Shown one piece after another: positions 8,737 through 19,539 of a stretch of 64,000 nucleotides of DNA. The translations under genes and the position numbers were made by a program. Each line of letters opens with the position of its first letter. Within the stretch, counting starts at the first letter, position 1. This stretch comes from Mesorhizobium sp. M2A.F.Ca.ET.046.03.2.1 (GTDB taxonomy: Bacteria; Pseudomonadota; Alphaproteobacteria; Rhizobiales; Rhizobiaceae): NCBI RefSeq assembly GCF_003952425.1, contig NZ_CP034449.1, forward strand, positions 1,922,001 through 1,986,000. The letters run 5' to 3'. Below the pieces are notes generated by a model. The model searched no databases. It was not told the DNA's origin and saw only the letters and a program-made list of their open reading frames with translations.

Positions 8737-9207
8737 CTATCTGTGCCAGCCCTCGATCCGCAGGCCGGTCAGTCGCTCGGCCTCGTCCTTCGGCACGACG
8801 CGTACGGTGCGGGTGAATGTCCAGACATGGCCTTCGGGGTCGCGGGCGCGATATTGGCGCTCGCCGTAGAAATGATCGGCGGGCTCCTCGACGATCTCCG
8901 CGCCTGCCGCGCGCGCTTTCTCGCAATGAGCGTCGATATCCTGCTGCAGACGGACATAGACGGCTTGCGTGTTCTTGCCGCCGACGGAGGCGGGACTGGC
9001 GATACGCTCATCCCATTCGGAATCGACGATGATATAGCCGTCGCCGAAGCGCATTTCGGCATGCACGAGCCGACCGTCGGGATCGCTCACCAGCATGCTA
9101 GGCTCAAAACCAAAGGCCGCTTGCAGAAAGGACAAAGCCGCGCGCGGATCGCGGTAGAAGAGGCCTGAGCCCAGGACCGCATGCTTGAACGGATCGTCGG
9201 TCGGCAT
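8737..9207 (-). CDS. VOC (glyoxalase/PhnB-like) family protein
   Basis: A 156-residue protein of the vicinal oxygen chelate fold with two beta-alpha-beta-beta-beta modules. The first is HAVLGSGLFYRDPRAALSFL to GRLVHAEMRFGDGYIIV, the second QAVYVRLQQDIDAHCEKARA to RQYRARDPEGHVWTF. The RDPEGHxW ending is typical of the PhnB-like subgroup. Metal ligands and substrate cannot be assigned with confidence. It lies 97 bases upstream of lnt in the same direction and is probably a separate function. Confidence 0.85.
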   Translation of the reverse strand: MPTDDPFKHAVLGSGLFYRDPRAALSFLQAAFGFEPSMLVSDPDGRLVHAEMRFGDGYIIVDSEWDERIASPASVGGKNTQAVYVRLQQDIDAHCEKARAAGAEIVEEPADHFYGERQYRARDPEGHVWTFTRTVRVVPKDEAERLTGLRIEGWHR

Positions 9208-9223
9208 GCCGCTCCACGTTCTT

Positions 9224-9276
9224 TTTTACGCATTCCGGATGGAAAACCGCTACGCACTTTTCCTGGAATTGCTCAG
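9224..9276. repeat. Partial copy of a dispersed intergenic repeat
   Basis: The segment from TTTTTACGCATTCCGGATGG to TTTTCCTGGAATTGCTC matches the right half of the larger element at 15581-15711 with a few substitutions and a shorter middle. Its two ends are inverted copies of a CATTCCGGA/TCCTGGAATTG arm. It fills the gap between the VOC gene and the corC-like gene. Confidence 0.65.
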
Positions 9277-9280
9277 GGGG

Positions 9281-10363
9281 TCAGGCCTGCTCGGTGCGGG
9301 CGGCGCGGCGGCGCTGCCGCTCGCCCTTCGGGCTCTGCACGATGCGCACGCGCTTGACGCGGCGCGGGTCGGCGTCGAGCACGTGGAACTCGAAGCCGGG
9401 AATGGCTTGCACGACTTCGCCCCTGGCCGGGACCCGGCCGAGCGTGTTGAAGATCATGCCGCCGATCGTGTCGACATATTCGCCATGCTCGCCGGCGGCG
9501 AAATCCTCGCCGATCATCTTGGCGACCTCGTCGATCTCGGCCTTGCCGTCGACGACGAAGACGCCGTCGCCGGTCTGCGTGATCATCGGCTCGTCGTCGT
9601 CATGCTCGTCCTCGATGTCGCCGACCACCATCTCGACGATGTCTTCCAGCGAGGCGAGGCCGTCGGTGCCGCCATATTCGTCGATGACCAGGGCCATCTG
9701 CGTGCGCGTCGTCTGCATGCGGCCCATGAGGTCGGAGGCCAGCATCGAGGGCGGCACAAACAGCACCTGGCGGATCAGATTGAGCTCGCCGATGGTGCGC
9801 GCGAGATCGACCTGCGCAAGGTCGAGCGCCGCCGTCACCAGCGCCTTCGCCCTGGTGCGGCCCTTCTTGACGCGGGCGACCTTGGTAATGTGGGCGAGCA
9901 CATCGCGAATGTGGACCATGCCGCGCGGATCGTCCAACGTCTCGGAATAGACCGGCATGCGCGAATGGCCGGACTGCTCGAAAAGGCCGAGCAGGTCGCC
10001 AAGCGTGGTGTTGATCTCGACCGCCTCGATATCGGCGCGCGGCACCATGACGTCCTCGACCCGCACTTCGCGCAGGCGCAGGATGTTGTTGAGCATGGCG
10101 CGTTCGCCGGGCGAGAAGGCGCCCGCATCGGTCGTCGTTTCGGCAAGCGCGCCGGCGATCTCCTCGCGCAGGCTAGTGCCGTTGCGGTGCCGGAACAGGC
10201 CGAGCACGCGGTCGAAGAGCGAAGGACCGGCATGCGTCGGCTCCGCGGCCGCGCTGCCGGTGGGAATACTCGGACTCGAGCCCTCTTCCGTTTTTTCGGA
10301 AGGCTTGGCAGCACTGCCGGCGTCCGGGCGGGCGGCAGTTTCTGGTGTGTCGTTCATCGCCAT
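9281..10363 (-). CDS. CBS-domain protein of the CorC/HlyC family
   Basis: A 360-residue cytoplasmic protein. After a low-complexity N-terminus (about 1-50) comes a CBS pair (about 95-225) starting at the family hallmark VRVEDVMVPRADIEAV, with HSRMPVY and MALVIDEYGGTDGLASLEDIVE. A C-terminal CorC_HlyC transporter-associated domain follows (about 265-345, YVDTIGGMIFNTLGRVPARGE). No membrane segment is visible, so this is the short CorC-type form associated with divalent cation handling, not the membrane CNNM type. It sits directly downstream of ybeY (21 bases), as in the conserved ybeZ-ybeY-corC-lnt cluster of many proteobacteria. Confidence 0.92.
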   Translation of the reverse strand: MAMNDTPETAARPDAGSAAKPSEKTEEGSSPSIPTGSAAAEPTHAGPSLFDRVLGLFRHRNGTSLREEIAGALAETTTDAGAFSPGERAMLNNILRLREVRVEDVMVPRADIEAVEINTTLGDLLGLFEQSGHSRMPVYSETLDDPRGMVHIRDVLAHITKVARVKKGRTRAKALVTAALDLAQVDLARTIGELNLIRQVLFVPPSMLASDLMGRMQTTRTQMALVIDEYGGTDGLASLEDIVEMVVGDIEDEHDDDEPMITQTGDGVFVVDGKAEIDEVAKMIGEDFAAGEHGEYVDTIGGMIFNTLGRVPARGEVVQAIPGFEFHVLDADPRRVKRVRIVQSPKGERQRRRAARTEQA

Positions 10364-10384
10364 CAGGTCAATTGAGCTTTTTTG

Positions 10385-10882
10385 TTACGCGTAGGGATCG
10401 GGAATGGCAAGCCTCGCAAGCGCTGCGCGCTCGATCGCTTCCATCTCCTCCGCCTCGGCGTCGGTCTCGTGATCATGACCCAGCAAGTGCAGTAGGCCAT
10501 GAATAACGAGATGGGTGATATGGTTCTCAAACGGCTTGTCTTCCAGTGCGGCCTCGCGCGCCACCGTCTCGGAAGCCAGCACGATGTCGCCCAGCATCGG
10601 CGGCAGCTTGCCGCCCTTCGGAAACGGAAAAGCCGGAAAAGACAAGACGTTGGTTGGCTTGTCCTTGCCGCGCCATTCGGCGTTGAGCGTCCGGATGTGA
10701 GCATCGTCGGAAAAGACGACGCTGAGCTCGGAGACGCCGGTCGCCCCTGTTTCGGCAAAGGCGGCCGCAACGGCGCGATCGACCAGGCGCGTCAGCTCGG
10801 CTTCGGCAGGCCAATTGCCGGCCTCGACGAAAATATCGATATTGACCGGCGTCTCGCCGCTTAATGCTGGATTGTCAGCCAT
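10385..10882 (-). CDS. ybeY: Endoribonuclease YbeY (rRNA maturation)
   Basis: A 165-residue single-domain metal-dependent endoribonuclease that acts in 16S rRNA 3' end maturation and ribosome quality control. The zinc-binding motif is complete: [11 protein letters not shown] with His128, His132 and His138. The ADNVLSFP-type segment is here [13 protein letters not shown]. It sits between phoH (12 bases) and the corC-like gene in a tight operon. Confidence 0.96.
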   Translation of the reverse strand: MADNPALSGETPVNIDIFVEAGNWPAEAELTRLVDRAVAAAFAETGATGVSELSVVFSDDAHIRTLNAEWRGKDKPTNVLSFPAFPFPKGGKLPPMLGDIVLASETVAREAALEDKPFENHITHLVIHGLLHLLGHDHETDAEAEEMEAIERAALARLAIPDPYA

Positions 10883-10894
10883 ATAGCCTTTTGA

Positions 10895-11944
10895 TCAGCT
10901 TTCGGCGCCCAGGCCCCGCGCCAGCTTGCCGTCGCGGTCATAGGCCTTGACGATCTCGGCAACCAATGGGTGGCGCACCACGTCGCCTTCGTTGAAGCGG
11001 ACGGTGACGATGCCAGGCACGCCGTCGAGGATGCGCAGCGCCTCGACCAGCCCCGACTTGGTGTTGGGCGGCAGGTCGATCTGGGTCGGGTCGCCGGTGA
11101 CGATCATGCGCGAGTTCTCGCCGAGACGGGTCAAGAACATCTTCATCTGCATCGGCGTGGTGTTCTGCGCCTCGTCGAGGATCACCGCCGCATGCGCCAG
11201 CGTGCGGCCACGCATAAAGGCTAGCGGCGCGATCTCGATCACTTCGGCCGCGATCGCCCGCTCGACCTTGTCGGCCGGCATCATGTCGTAGAGCGCGTCG
11301 TAGAGCGGCCGCAGATAGGGGTCCACCTTCTCCTTCATGTCGCCGGGCAGGAAGCCCAGCCGCTCGCCGGCCTCGACCGCGGGGCGCGACAGCACGATGC
11401 GCTCGACCATGCCGCGTTCGAGCAGCATCGCCGCATGCGCCACCGCCAGATAGGTCTTGCCGGTGCCTGCCGGGCCGATGCCGAAGACCATTTCGGAGCG
11501 CTCCAGCGCCCGCATATAGGCGTCCTGCGTCAGCGAACGGGCGTAGATCGTCTTCTTGCGCGTCGATATCTGGGCGGCCGAAACCTTGCCCTTGCGCTCC
11601 ATGGTCGGCAGCGTCAACTGGTCGTCGGCGGCGATCGCCATGCGCACGGCGCCGTCGACATCCGACTGGCCGATGTCGACGCCCTTCTGCAGGATGCCAT
11701 AGAGCGTATCCAGCGCGCGGCGCGCCTGTTCGGCGGCCGAAGCCGAGCCCTTGATGGCAAGCTGGTTGCCGCGCGAGCGGATATCCACGCCGAGCTTCTG
11801 CTCGAGCCGCGCCAGGTTCTCGTCGAACTGGCCGTAGAGGGCGCTGGCAAGCTTGTTGTTGTCGAAGGTCAGTACGATGTGCGCCATGTCGGAAGCCCCG
11901 GACGCCTGGTTCTGGGGCGGATTCTTCAGTTCGGCAGCGCTCAA
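10895..11944 (-). CDS. phoH: PhoH-like ATPase (YbeZ)
   Basis: A 349-residue P-loop ATPase with a short KH-like N-terminal region (about 20-90). Walker A is GPAGTGKT at 157-164 and Walker B is VILDEAQNTT near 255, followed by the sensor segment MIVTGDPTQIDLP. YbeZ interacts with YbeY and 30S components in other bacteria, which fits the adjacency. The start taken is TTG at 11944 because a strong GAGGAGA lies just upstream; the first in-frame ATG is 19 codons later (11887). Confidence 0.94.
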   Translation of the reverse strand: MSAAELKNPPQNQASGASDMAHIVLTFDNNKLASALYGQFDENLARLEQKLGVDIRSRGNQLAIKGSASAAEQARRALDTLYGILQKGVDIGQSDVDGAVRMAIAADDQLTLPTMERKGKVSAAQISTRKKTIYARSLTQDAYMRALERSEMVFGIGPAGTGKTYLAVAHAAMLLERGMVERIVLSRPAVEAGERLGFLPGDMKEKVDPYLRPLYDALYDMMPADKVERAIAAEVIEIAPLAFMRGRTLAHAAVILDEAQNTTPMQMKMFLTRLGENSRMIVTGDPTQIDLPPNTKSGLVEALRILDGVPGIVTVRFNEGDVVRHPLVAEIVKAYDRDGKLARGLGAES

Positions 11945-11974
11945 CCGTCTCTCCTCATCTGCCGAGGCTTGTGG

Positions 11975-13384
<1,410 letters not shown>

Positions 13385-13458
13385 CGGGCGGCTTCTAGCG
13401 CCTTTCCGTGACAAAAAACAGACGATTCTGCCTTGTGGGCCCGTCGTGCGCCTCGACT

Positions 13459-14259
13459 TCACCGGTTCTTGGCCGGGTCGGCGAGGATGCCTTGCATCAT
13501 CTCGCGCACCTTGGCTTCCATCAGTCTCGCCGTTTCCTTGCGGTTCGAACCCTTGGAGAACGGCACCGGCTGGCCGAAATGCACCTCGGCATCGATCGCG
13601 CCTTCGGCAAGCAGGGTTTTGAGATGCGGCATCAGATCCTGGTCGCCGATCCAGGCGGTGATCGGCCGATGGCGGCGGCCCATCGGCATGCCATGCAGGC
13701 GCGTATAGGCGATCGCCACGGGCTGGATGAAGACCTGTTCCGCCGCGCCTTCCGAAATCGCCATCGAGGCCGCGCCGAACAACGTGCTCTTGAACGGCAG
13801 CACCAGGTTGCCGTCGCCGGTCGAGCCTTCGGCGAACAGCACCATGGCGTCGCCTTTCGCCATCCTCTTGGCGATCTCGCTGGCCTGGTCGCCGGAGGTG
13901 CGCTTGCGCTCGCGCTCGATGAAGACGGTGCGCTGCAGCTTGGACAGCATGCCGATCAGCGGCCAGCCCTCCATGTCGGCCCTGGCGATGAACTTCACAT
14001 CGACGAAGGAGCCGAGCACCATGATGTCGGTCCAGGAAATGTGGTTGGCCGCCACCAGCAGAGGGCGGTCTTTGGCCAAGCTGCCCGTCACATGCACCCG
14101 CATGCCCAGCGCCCGCAGGATCATGCTGTGCCAGATCTTCAGGATGACAGTTTCGGGCCACAGCCCCGTCTTCATCGACAGGATCTGCAGCGGCACCAGC
14201 ACCAGGGAACAGACGACCACATAGAAGAGCGCCAGGAAAATCCGCAATTTCTCGATCAT
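13459..14259 (-). CDS. 1-acyl-glycerol-3-phosphate acyltransferase-like protein
   Basis: A 266-residue PlsC-superfamily acyltransferase with one N-terminal hydrophobic segment (about 5-30). The catalytic HX4D motif is NHISWTD (around residue 72), and the glycerol-phosphate binding EGS is in [11 protein letters not shown]. Rhizobia have several paralogues: PlsC making phosphatidic acid, and OlsA making ornithine lipids. The sequence seen here does not separate these, so no symbol is given. It lies between rimI and miaB. Confidence 0.88.
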   Translation of the reverse strand: MIEKLRIFLALFYVVVCSLVLVPLQILSMKTGLWPETVILKIWHSMILRALGMRVHVTGSLAKDRPLLVAANHISWTDIMVLGSFVDVKFIARADMEGWPLIGMLSKLQRTVFIERERKRTSGDQASEIAKRMAKGDAMVLFAEGSTGDGNLVLPFKSTLFGAASMAISEGAAEQVFIQPVAIAYTRLHGMPMGRRHRPITAWIGDQDLMPHLKTLLAEGAIDAEVHFGQPVPFSKGSNRKETARLMEAKVREMMQGILADPAKNR

Positions 14260-14286
14260 TCGCTCCGGCCCTATCGCGCGGATTGG

Positions 14287-14781
14287 CTAGCGAAGATCGC
14301 GGCGCATGACAAGCGCGCCGGTCGGGCCGTGCTCGGTCGAACGGTAATAGTTCGGGCGATGGCCGACCTGGATGAAGCCGAGCCTGCGGTAGAGCCCGAT
14401 CGCGGGCGCATTGGTCTCGTCGACCTCGAGGAAGAGCGCTTCGGCGCGCTGCGCATGAAGCTCGCGCAGCACCGCGTCCATCAATTGCCAGCCAAGGCCC
14501 TGGCGGCGATGGCTGCGGGCGACGGCCACGGTCAGGATCTCGCCCTCGCCGGCTGCGAGCCGGGCGAGCACGAAGCCGACCGGCGGCTTGGAGCCCTGAC
14601 CTGTTTCCCGCGCCGCATAGCCGAAGACCGTGTCCTGTTCGAGGAGCGCCGCAAACTCGCCATCGGTCCAGGGCCGCACGAAATCCTCGCGGTGCAGCAC
14701 CGAAACAGCGGCGCTGTCGGCGACCGTCAGCGGTTCCAGCGCATAATCCCTGCGGCGCGGCTGAAAGAACGGAATGCGCAT
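14287..14781 (-). CDS. rimI: Ribosomal-protein-alanine N-acetyltransferase-like GNAT
   Basis: A 164-residue GNAT acetyltransferase. The acetyl-CoA motif A is [20 protein letters not shown], followed by the [21 protein letters not shown] segment characteristic of RimI (E-V-x-x-x-N-x-x-A-x-x-L-Y). Its start shares one base with the tsaB stop, and tsaB-rimI is a conserved pair. In E. coli RimI acetylates the N-terminus of ribosomal protein S18; the substrate here is assumed from homology and context. Confidence 0.92.
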   Translation of the reverse strand: MRIPFFQPRRRDYALEPLTVADSAAVSVLHREDFVRPWTDGEFAALLEQDTVFGYAARETGQGSKPPVGFVLARLAAGEGEILTVAVARSHRRQGLGWQLMDAVLRELHAQRAEALFLEVDETNAPAIGLYRRLGFIQVGHRPNYYRSTEHGPTGALVMRRDLR

Positions 14782-15470
14782 CAGGGTTCGCTTCCCTTGT
14801 CCTGCCTTGGCAGAATGAAACCCGCCTGCTGCTTGGCGTCGGCGCCACGCAGATAGAGCGGCTTCGGCTTCTCGCCGGGTCCCTTGGCGGCGGCCAGCCT
14901 GGCATAGGTGGCAATATCGGCGGTGGCGGCGACCGGACCGGTGTCGAAGGCACGACCTGCCGCGTGGGCAATCCGCGGCGCGGCGGTTCCGACAAGCACC
15001 GCTTCGGCGCTGATGGCCATGGCCACCGCCTCGGCAAGCGTAGCTACGGATGGTCCGTAAGTCTTGGCTAACGCTCTATCATAGAGCGCCGCATGGATTT
15101 CCTCGCGCCCGGCGTCGAGCGCTGCAAGCACCGCGCGCCCGGGAAAAGCCTTCGCGCCCTCGGCTGCCAGGGCTTCCAGAGTCGTCACGCCGATCGCCGG
15201 GATTTTCAGCGCCAACGCCAGGCCGCGCGCGGTCGATACGCCGACGCGCAGGCCGGTGAAGGAGCCGGGGCCGATCGAGACGGCAACGGCGTCCAGGTCA
15301 GGGTAGCCGACGCTGGCAGCTTGCAGGGCGGTCTCGATGACGGCCATCAGATGCTCGGCGTGCCCCTTGCCGAGATCGCGCAGCTCGCGGCCAAGCTCCT
15401 TCCCCGCGTCTGCGTCATAAACGCAGGCGGCGCAGAGACTGGCGGCGCAGTCGATGGCAAGCAACTTCAT
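14781..15470 (-). CDS. tsaB: tRNA N6-adenosine threonylcarbamoyltransferase complex protein TsaB
   Basis: A 229-residue ASKHA-fold protein, partner of TsaD/TsaE in t6A37 synthesis on ANN-decoding tRNAs. It opens with [19 protein letters not shown]. It carries the signatures [17 protein letters not shown] (here [16 protein letters not shown]) and [21 protein letters not shown]. The start is ATG at 15470. It is the first gene of the tsaB-rimI-acyltransferase-miaB run. The gap upstream contains a dispersed repeat. Confidence 0.95.
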   Translation of the reverse strand: MKLLAIDCAASLCAACVYDADAGKELGRELRDLGKGHAEHLMAVIETALQAASVGYPDLDAVAVSIGPGSFTGLRVGVSTARGLALALKIPAIGVTTLEALAAEGAKAFPGRAVLAALDAGREEIHAALYDRALAKTYGPSVATLAEAVAMAISAEAVLVGTAAPRIAHAAGRAFDTGPVAATADIATYARLAAAKGPGEKPKPLYLRGADAKQQAGFILPRQDKGSEP

Positions 15471-15580
15471 ACGGGCAGCTTCATGGGCCGGTTAACGAAC
15501 GGATCGAAACACAATTCCCTCTGCCCGGCATGGGGCGCCGCCGCAAGGGCCAGGGCGCAGAAATGTTAAGCGGCTTTGCT

Positions 15581-15711
15581 TCTAGAGCGCTTCACCGTTT
15601 CACGGAAACGGCGGGCCGCCCTATCTCTTTGTTTTGACGCAATTCCGGACAGAGGGTTACGGCGAACGCGCCGAACCTAACCGCTCACACTTTTCCCGGA
15701 AATTGCTCCAG
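15581..15711. repeat. Dispersed intergenic palindromic repeat (larger copy)
   Basis: A non-coding element of about 130 bases from TCTAGAGCGCTTCACC to CCGGAAATTGCTCC. It contains a perfect hairpin (CCGTTTC, ACG loop, GAAACGG at 15595-15611) and terminal inverted GCAATTCCGG / CCGGAAATTGC arms. A half copy lies at 9224-9276. Elements of this kind are common between genes in Mesorhizobium. Confidence 0.65.
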
Positions 15712-15720
15712 GCGCGGCGA

Positions 15721-16842
15721 TCACGCCGTCGCGACAATGCGCAGCATATGGTTGTCCCAGACATAGTCCGGCTCGGAACGGATGGCGCCGGCGCCGCCGA
15801 CGATCTCGCCGGCGCCGGTCGTCGCCATGAAGCCGCTGCCGTCAGGCGCAAGCCCACAGACCTCCACCAGAGACCGGGTCGCAACCACGCGGCCGCTGGC
15901 GGCATCGATGACAGCCAGCGAATTGCCCTCCGGCGAGGTGACGGCGATCGTGCCTGTGACGGCATTGGCGGCGACCGAGCCAATGTAATTGCGGAAGCCG
16001 GAGAGCACGTCTTGCGGCATCTCCACCAGTTCGAGTTCCTTGCCGCGCGCGGCGCGGCCAACCAGCGCGGGGCGGTCTGTCGCCGGCCCGCGATATTGGC
16101 AGCCGAACCAGACGGTGCCCGCCTGGTCGCGGTCCATATGGCGGATCGAAAGCTGATGAAGCGCCGGCGGCAATTCATGCTTTTCGATCAGGTCGCCGGT
16201 GATGCGGTCGACCAGCGTATAGGATGGCTTCATCGTCGCGATGTTGAGCTCGGCGCGGCCATAGTCGGGATGGGTTTCGATGCCGCCATTGGCGATAGCC
16301 AGCGTTCGGCCATCGCCGAGCAGGAGCAGCTCGTGAGGGCCCATGCCATAGGTCGGGAACTCACCGACGCGACTGAACCCGGCCTTCGCGTCATAGACGC
16401 CGACGACACCGGCCGCGTTGTCGAAATCGTTTTCGGTCGCATAGAGCAGCGCGCCGTCGGGCGAGAACACGCCATGGCCGAAGAAATGCCGGCCGGCGAT
16501 GCTGGCAATGGTCAAAGGCTTGTCGCGGCCGGCATGGTCGAAGACGACCGCGAAAGTGCCGGGCTGCCGGGCAAAAACGACCGAGCGTTTCGACACCGGA
16601 TCGAAAGCGACGTCGTGGCCGCGGTCCGGCAGATCGATGCTGTGCAGGATCTTGCCGGCCTCGGACAGCACGGCGGCGCCAAAACTGCCGTCGCGCTTGA
16701 CGAAAGCCGTGGCAAACACCGCGTCCGCCGCCAGCGTGTCGGCCCAGGCGCGCGGCGCCATGGCGGCGGCGAAGCCAGCGCCCGCGGCGCACAGGAAGTC
16801 GCGACGGTCGATGAGGGGAGTTCTCACGGCATCAATCCCCAT
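15721..16842 (-). CDS. DUF1513 periplasmic protein of the imelysin iron operon (Tat substrate)
   Basis: A 373-residue protein with a twin-arginine signal: DRRDFLCAAGAGFAAAMAPR at residues 12-31, ending AWA. The mature part reads as a beta-propeller-like DUF1513 protein with recurring blades (GRHFFGHGVFSPDGALLYAT, TYGMGPHELLLLGDGRTLAI, ALHQLSIRHMDRDQ). It is the last gene of the operon and overlaps the upstream imelysin gene by 11 bases. Tat export suggests that it folds, perhaps with a metal or redox cofactor, before secretion; no cofactor motif is recognised. DUF1513 is consistently found with imelysins and DUF1111 proteins, but its biochemical role is unknown. Confidence 0.88.
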   Translation of the reverse strand: MGIDAVRTPLIDRRDFLCAAGAGFAAAMAPRAWADTLAADAVFATAFVKRDGSFGAAVLSEAGKILHSIDLPDRGHDVAFDPVSKRSVVFARQPGTFAVVFDHAGRDKPLTIASIAGRHFFGHGVFSPDGALLYATENDFDNAAGVVGVYDAKAGFSRVGEFPTYGMGPHELLLLGDGRTLAIANGGIETHPDYGRAELNIATMKPSYTLVDRITGDLIEKHELPPALHQLSIRHMDRDQAGTVWFGCQYRGPATDRPALVGRAARGKELELVEMPQDVLSGFRNYIGSVAANAVTGTIAVTSPEGNSLAVIDAASGRVVATRSLVEVCGLAPDGSGFMATTGAGEIVGGAGAIRSEPDYVWDNHMLRIVATA

Positions 16843-17926
16843 CCAGCGACGAGAAGCCGGCGGTCAGGCCGAACTCGGCGGTCATCCTGGTGCCGATCAA
16901 GGTCGACAGGCTCGAGGTGATCAGCGCGAAATGTTCGAGCTTGTCGCGCAGCGCGGGGTCGGCGAGCGCCTTGTCGATCGGGCCGGGGATCGATTTCGCT
17001 GTTGTCACGCCGTTGCTGAGCTGGATGTGGATGGACTCGGCCATCCACTGCGCGTCGGCGGGCAGCGCATCGCCTAGCTTGGAAGCCTGGAACAGCTGGT
17101 CGATGCCGGAGAGATTTCCGGCCAGCGAAGCCGCCGTGTTCCGCGAGCGCCAGTAGATCGCCTGCTTTGGCTTGTCGGCGTCCGGCTTGGCGCCAAGGAA
17201 GCCCTTGAGCCGCACATCGCGGATCATGTCCAGCTCGTTGATGAAGACGCCGACCAGTTCCGTCACCGCTTCGTTGCCGTCGCGGTAGAGCGGGTTCTTC
17301 GGGCCGGGATGAGCCCAGAGCGAAGCGAAGCCGTCGGGCTTTTGCCAGGCATCGCGCACCTCGCCGGCCATGGTTTCGACGTTGCCGGCGACCGCCTCGC
17401 CATAGGCGCAAAGATAGGGCTCGTCCTTCCCTGCAAGCGTTTCGGCGCCGTCGCCATAAAGCACGTATTCGAGCGCGCCGAGGCCCTGCATGGCGACGCT
17501 CTTTTGCGCCAGTTGCACCGGATCGGTGGCCGACGGGTCCTTCGATGCGAGCGTGGCCTGCACTTGTCTCAGGCCGATGCTCTTGCGGTCCGGCCAATAG
17601 AGCATACGCTCCAGCCGGTTGTTTTCCTTGATCGGCCCGAAGGCGATGATCTCGGCCACAGACCAGGCCTCGACCGTGCCGGAAAACGCCGAGCGCGCCG
17701 CTTCGAGATTGATTTCGGACGGCGCTTCGCAAAGCTGGTGCATCGCCCTGGCCAGGCCCGCCGCATGCTCGTCAAGACTGGCATAGGCGGGGCGGACGAA
17801 GCCATCGATCGCGCGCTCGATGACGTCGGAAGCCTTGACCGCGGCTGATGCCGGCAAGGCAGCGGCCAGAAGGAAAGGAAGAACAAGGACCAGGCATTTC
17901 GACATCAGAGCGACGCGTTTTAGCAT
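16832..17926 (-). CDS. Imelysin-family periplasmic protein, variant motif
   Basis: A 364-residue protein with a Sec signal peptide (residues 1-28, ending ASA) and an imelysin/M75-like all-helical domain. The start ATG at 17926 overlaps the upstream DUF1111 stop as TGATG. At the place of the family GxHxxE motif it has GLGALEY (148-154), so the His is replaced by Gly while the Glu is kept. The paralogue at 20363 has the intact GYHAIEF. Imelysins are EfeO-like proteins thought to bind iron or haem in the periplasm; this one probably has a different ligand set or a partner role in the complex. Confidence 0.88.
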   Translation of the reverse strand: MLKRVALMSKCLVLVLPFLLAAALPASAAVKASDVIERAIDGFVRPAYASLDEHAAGLARAMHQLCEAPSEINLEAARSAFSGTVEAWSVAEIIAFGPIKENNRLERMLYWPDRKSIGLRQVQATLASKDPSATDPVQLAQKSVAMQGLGALEYVLYGDGAETLAGKDEPYLCAYGEAVAGNVETMAGEVRDAWQKPDGFASLWAHPGPKNPLYRDGNEAVTELVGVFINELDMIRDVRLKGFLGAKPDADKPKQAIYWRSRNTAASLAGNLSGIDQLFQASKLGDALPADAQWMAESIHIQLSNGVTTAKSIPGPIDKALADPALRDKLEHFALITSSLSTLIGTRMTAEFGLTAGFSSLDGD

Positions 17927-19527
17927 CAGAGGGACTCCAGGAATTTGATCAACGCATCGCGATCGGTCGCGGCCGCCCCGGCAAAGCGGTCGCGGGCGTT
18001 CTGCCCCTCGCCGCCATGCCACAGGATCGCCTCGGCAAGCGTGCGGGCGCGGCCGTCATGCAGATAAAAGGCATTGCCATTGACTGTCGCGGTGAGCCCA
18101 ATACCCCATAGCGGCGGGGTGCGCCACTCGCTCCCCGTGGCTTCTCCAACCCGTTGTCGGTCCGCAAGGCCCTCGCCCATGTCGTGCAGCAGGAAATCGG
18201 AATAGGGCCAGATCAGCTGGAAGGCCTGCGCCTTGTTGGGCGTGCCGCGCATGGTCACGAATTTCGGCGTGTGGCAGGCGATGCAGCCCATTTCGTAGAA
18301 CTGCTTCTTTCCGTCGAGCACTTGCGGTGTGGCGATGTCGCGCCGTGCCGGCACGGCCAGATTCTGCGAATAGATGGTGACGAGGTCCATCACCGGCGGC
18401 GGGGCTTCGGCCGTGCCCAGCCGCTGCTGCACGCCGTTCGGCATGGCCAGGCAATCCTTCTCGGCCACCGTGCAGTCACCCCAAGGCTTCGGCATTTCAG
18501 GAGTCGAGATGCCGATATCGCCGGCAAAGGCGTCGGCCGCCTGCTGGCGGATCGAGGCGGTCTGCGCCTTCCAGCCGAAGCGGCCCAGGGTCACCGCACC
18601 ACTCAACTCGTCGCGCACGATGTTCGGCCGGCCCGAAATGCCATCGCCGTCGCGATCGTCCGGATCGGCATGGGCAAGGATATCGGCTGGCGCGATCTGC
18701 TCGATCAGGCCCAGCCCGATCATCGGCGGCGTCAGGCGCGGCGACAGCGTGGTGCGCGGATCGAGCGGGCCATAGCCGGGATTTTCGACGGAATAACGCG
18801 GCTTGCGCAGCGCAACGGCGGTGCCGTCGCCGAGCATCACCTTCTCCTCGGAGTACTCGACGCGCACACGGCCTTCGCCCTTGAGGCCCGGAACTGCCAG
18901 ATCCTGCAATTGCGTGCCATAGACCGGATCGGGAAAGTTCAGCAGCTTGTGGTCGGCGAGCGCCGCTTTTTCCTCTGCGCTGCTGGCGTCGCGCGCGAGC
19001 CTGAGGAACATCGACGTCGATCCGGCATCACCTTGCGGCGGGCGGCCGCGGCCATCCTTCAAATGGCAGTTCTGGCAGGCGCGCTCGTTGAACAGCGGGC
19101 CAAGACCGTCGGAAGCCTGGGTCGACGACGGCGACGACACCCAGTTCTTGCGGAAAAGCGCATTGCCGAGCTTGAAATTGCCCTCTTCCTCGAAAGTGAT
19201 GTTGGCGGAGGACTGCGAGAAGGCATCGCGGTTGACGTCCTTGCGCGAGGTGCCGGCGCCGCCCTGCATCAGCTCGAACGGCTCAGGCCTGGTGAAGTCG
19301 GTCGTTGGCCTGGTGACGGCCAGGACCCGCGCCTGGTCCTTCGGCGTCAGGTCGGTGCGGCTCGTCGGCAAGGCGGCCGGCTCGCCGGCCAGCGTGGGTG
19401 CGGAAAGCACGATCGCCAGCAAAAGCGACGCCCCGCGACCGGTCCGGTATCGCGGGGTCTTCTGAAGCGGCAGGCCGTCGATTGCGGCCGGCCGCGCGCG
19501 GCGCGAAAAGTCTACGGGGCGCCGCAT
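17926..19527 (-). CDS. Di-haem c-type cytochrome-like protein (DUF1111)
   Basis: A 533-residue exported protein of the DUF1111/thiol-oxidoreductase-like family with two c-type haem sites, CQNCH (151-155) and CIACH (415-419). A hydrophobic signal segment lies at about 33-48 after a long basic N-terminus. A DPDDRDGDGISGRPN segment (288-302) resembles a calcium-binding loop and is typical of the family. Its order between two imelysins is a recurrent arrangement in proteobacteria and suggests redox chemistry on iron (Fe2+/Fe3+) in the periplasm. The start is ATG at 19527, 13 bases after bfr. Function is inferred; the haem sites are seen directly. Confidence 0.9.
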   Translation of the reverse strand: MRRPVDFSRRARPAAIDGLPLQKTPRYRTGRGASLLLAIVLSAPTLAGEPAALPTSRTDLTPKDQARVLAVTRPTTDFTRPEPFELMQGGAGTSRKDVNRDAFSQSSANITFEEEGNFKLGNALFRKNWVSSPSSTQASDGLGPLFNERACQNCHLKDGRGRPPQGDAGSTSMFLRLARDASSAEEKAALADHKLLNFPDPVYGTQLQDLAVPGLKGEGRVRVEYSEEKVMLGDGTAVALRKPRYSVENPGYGPLDPRTTLSPRLTPPMIGLGLIEQIAPADILAHADPDDRDGDGISGRPNIVRDELSGAVTLGRFGWKAQTASIRQQAADAFAGDIGISTPEMPKPWGDCTVAEKDCLAMPNGVQQRLGTAEAPPPVMDLVTIYSQNLAVPARRDIATPQVLDGKKQFYEMGCIACHTPKFVTMRGTPNKAQAFQLIWPYSDFLLHDMGEGLADRQRVGEATGSEWRTPPLWGIGLTATVNGNAFYLHDGRARTLAEAILWHGGEGQNARDRFAGAAATDRDALIKFLESL

Positions 19528-19539
19528 TCCCGCATGTCC

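Noticed and set aside
13385..15037. Minus-strand extension of the miaB frame suggesting a 1020-residue fusion
   Set aside because: The extra part is an out-of-frame reading of the acyltransferase, rimI and tsaB genes; MiaB's own N-terminus and start are clear at 13384.
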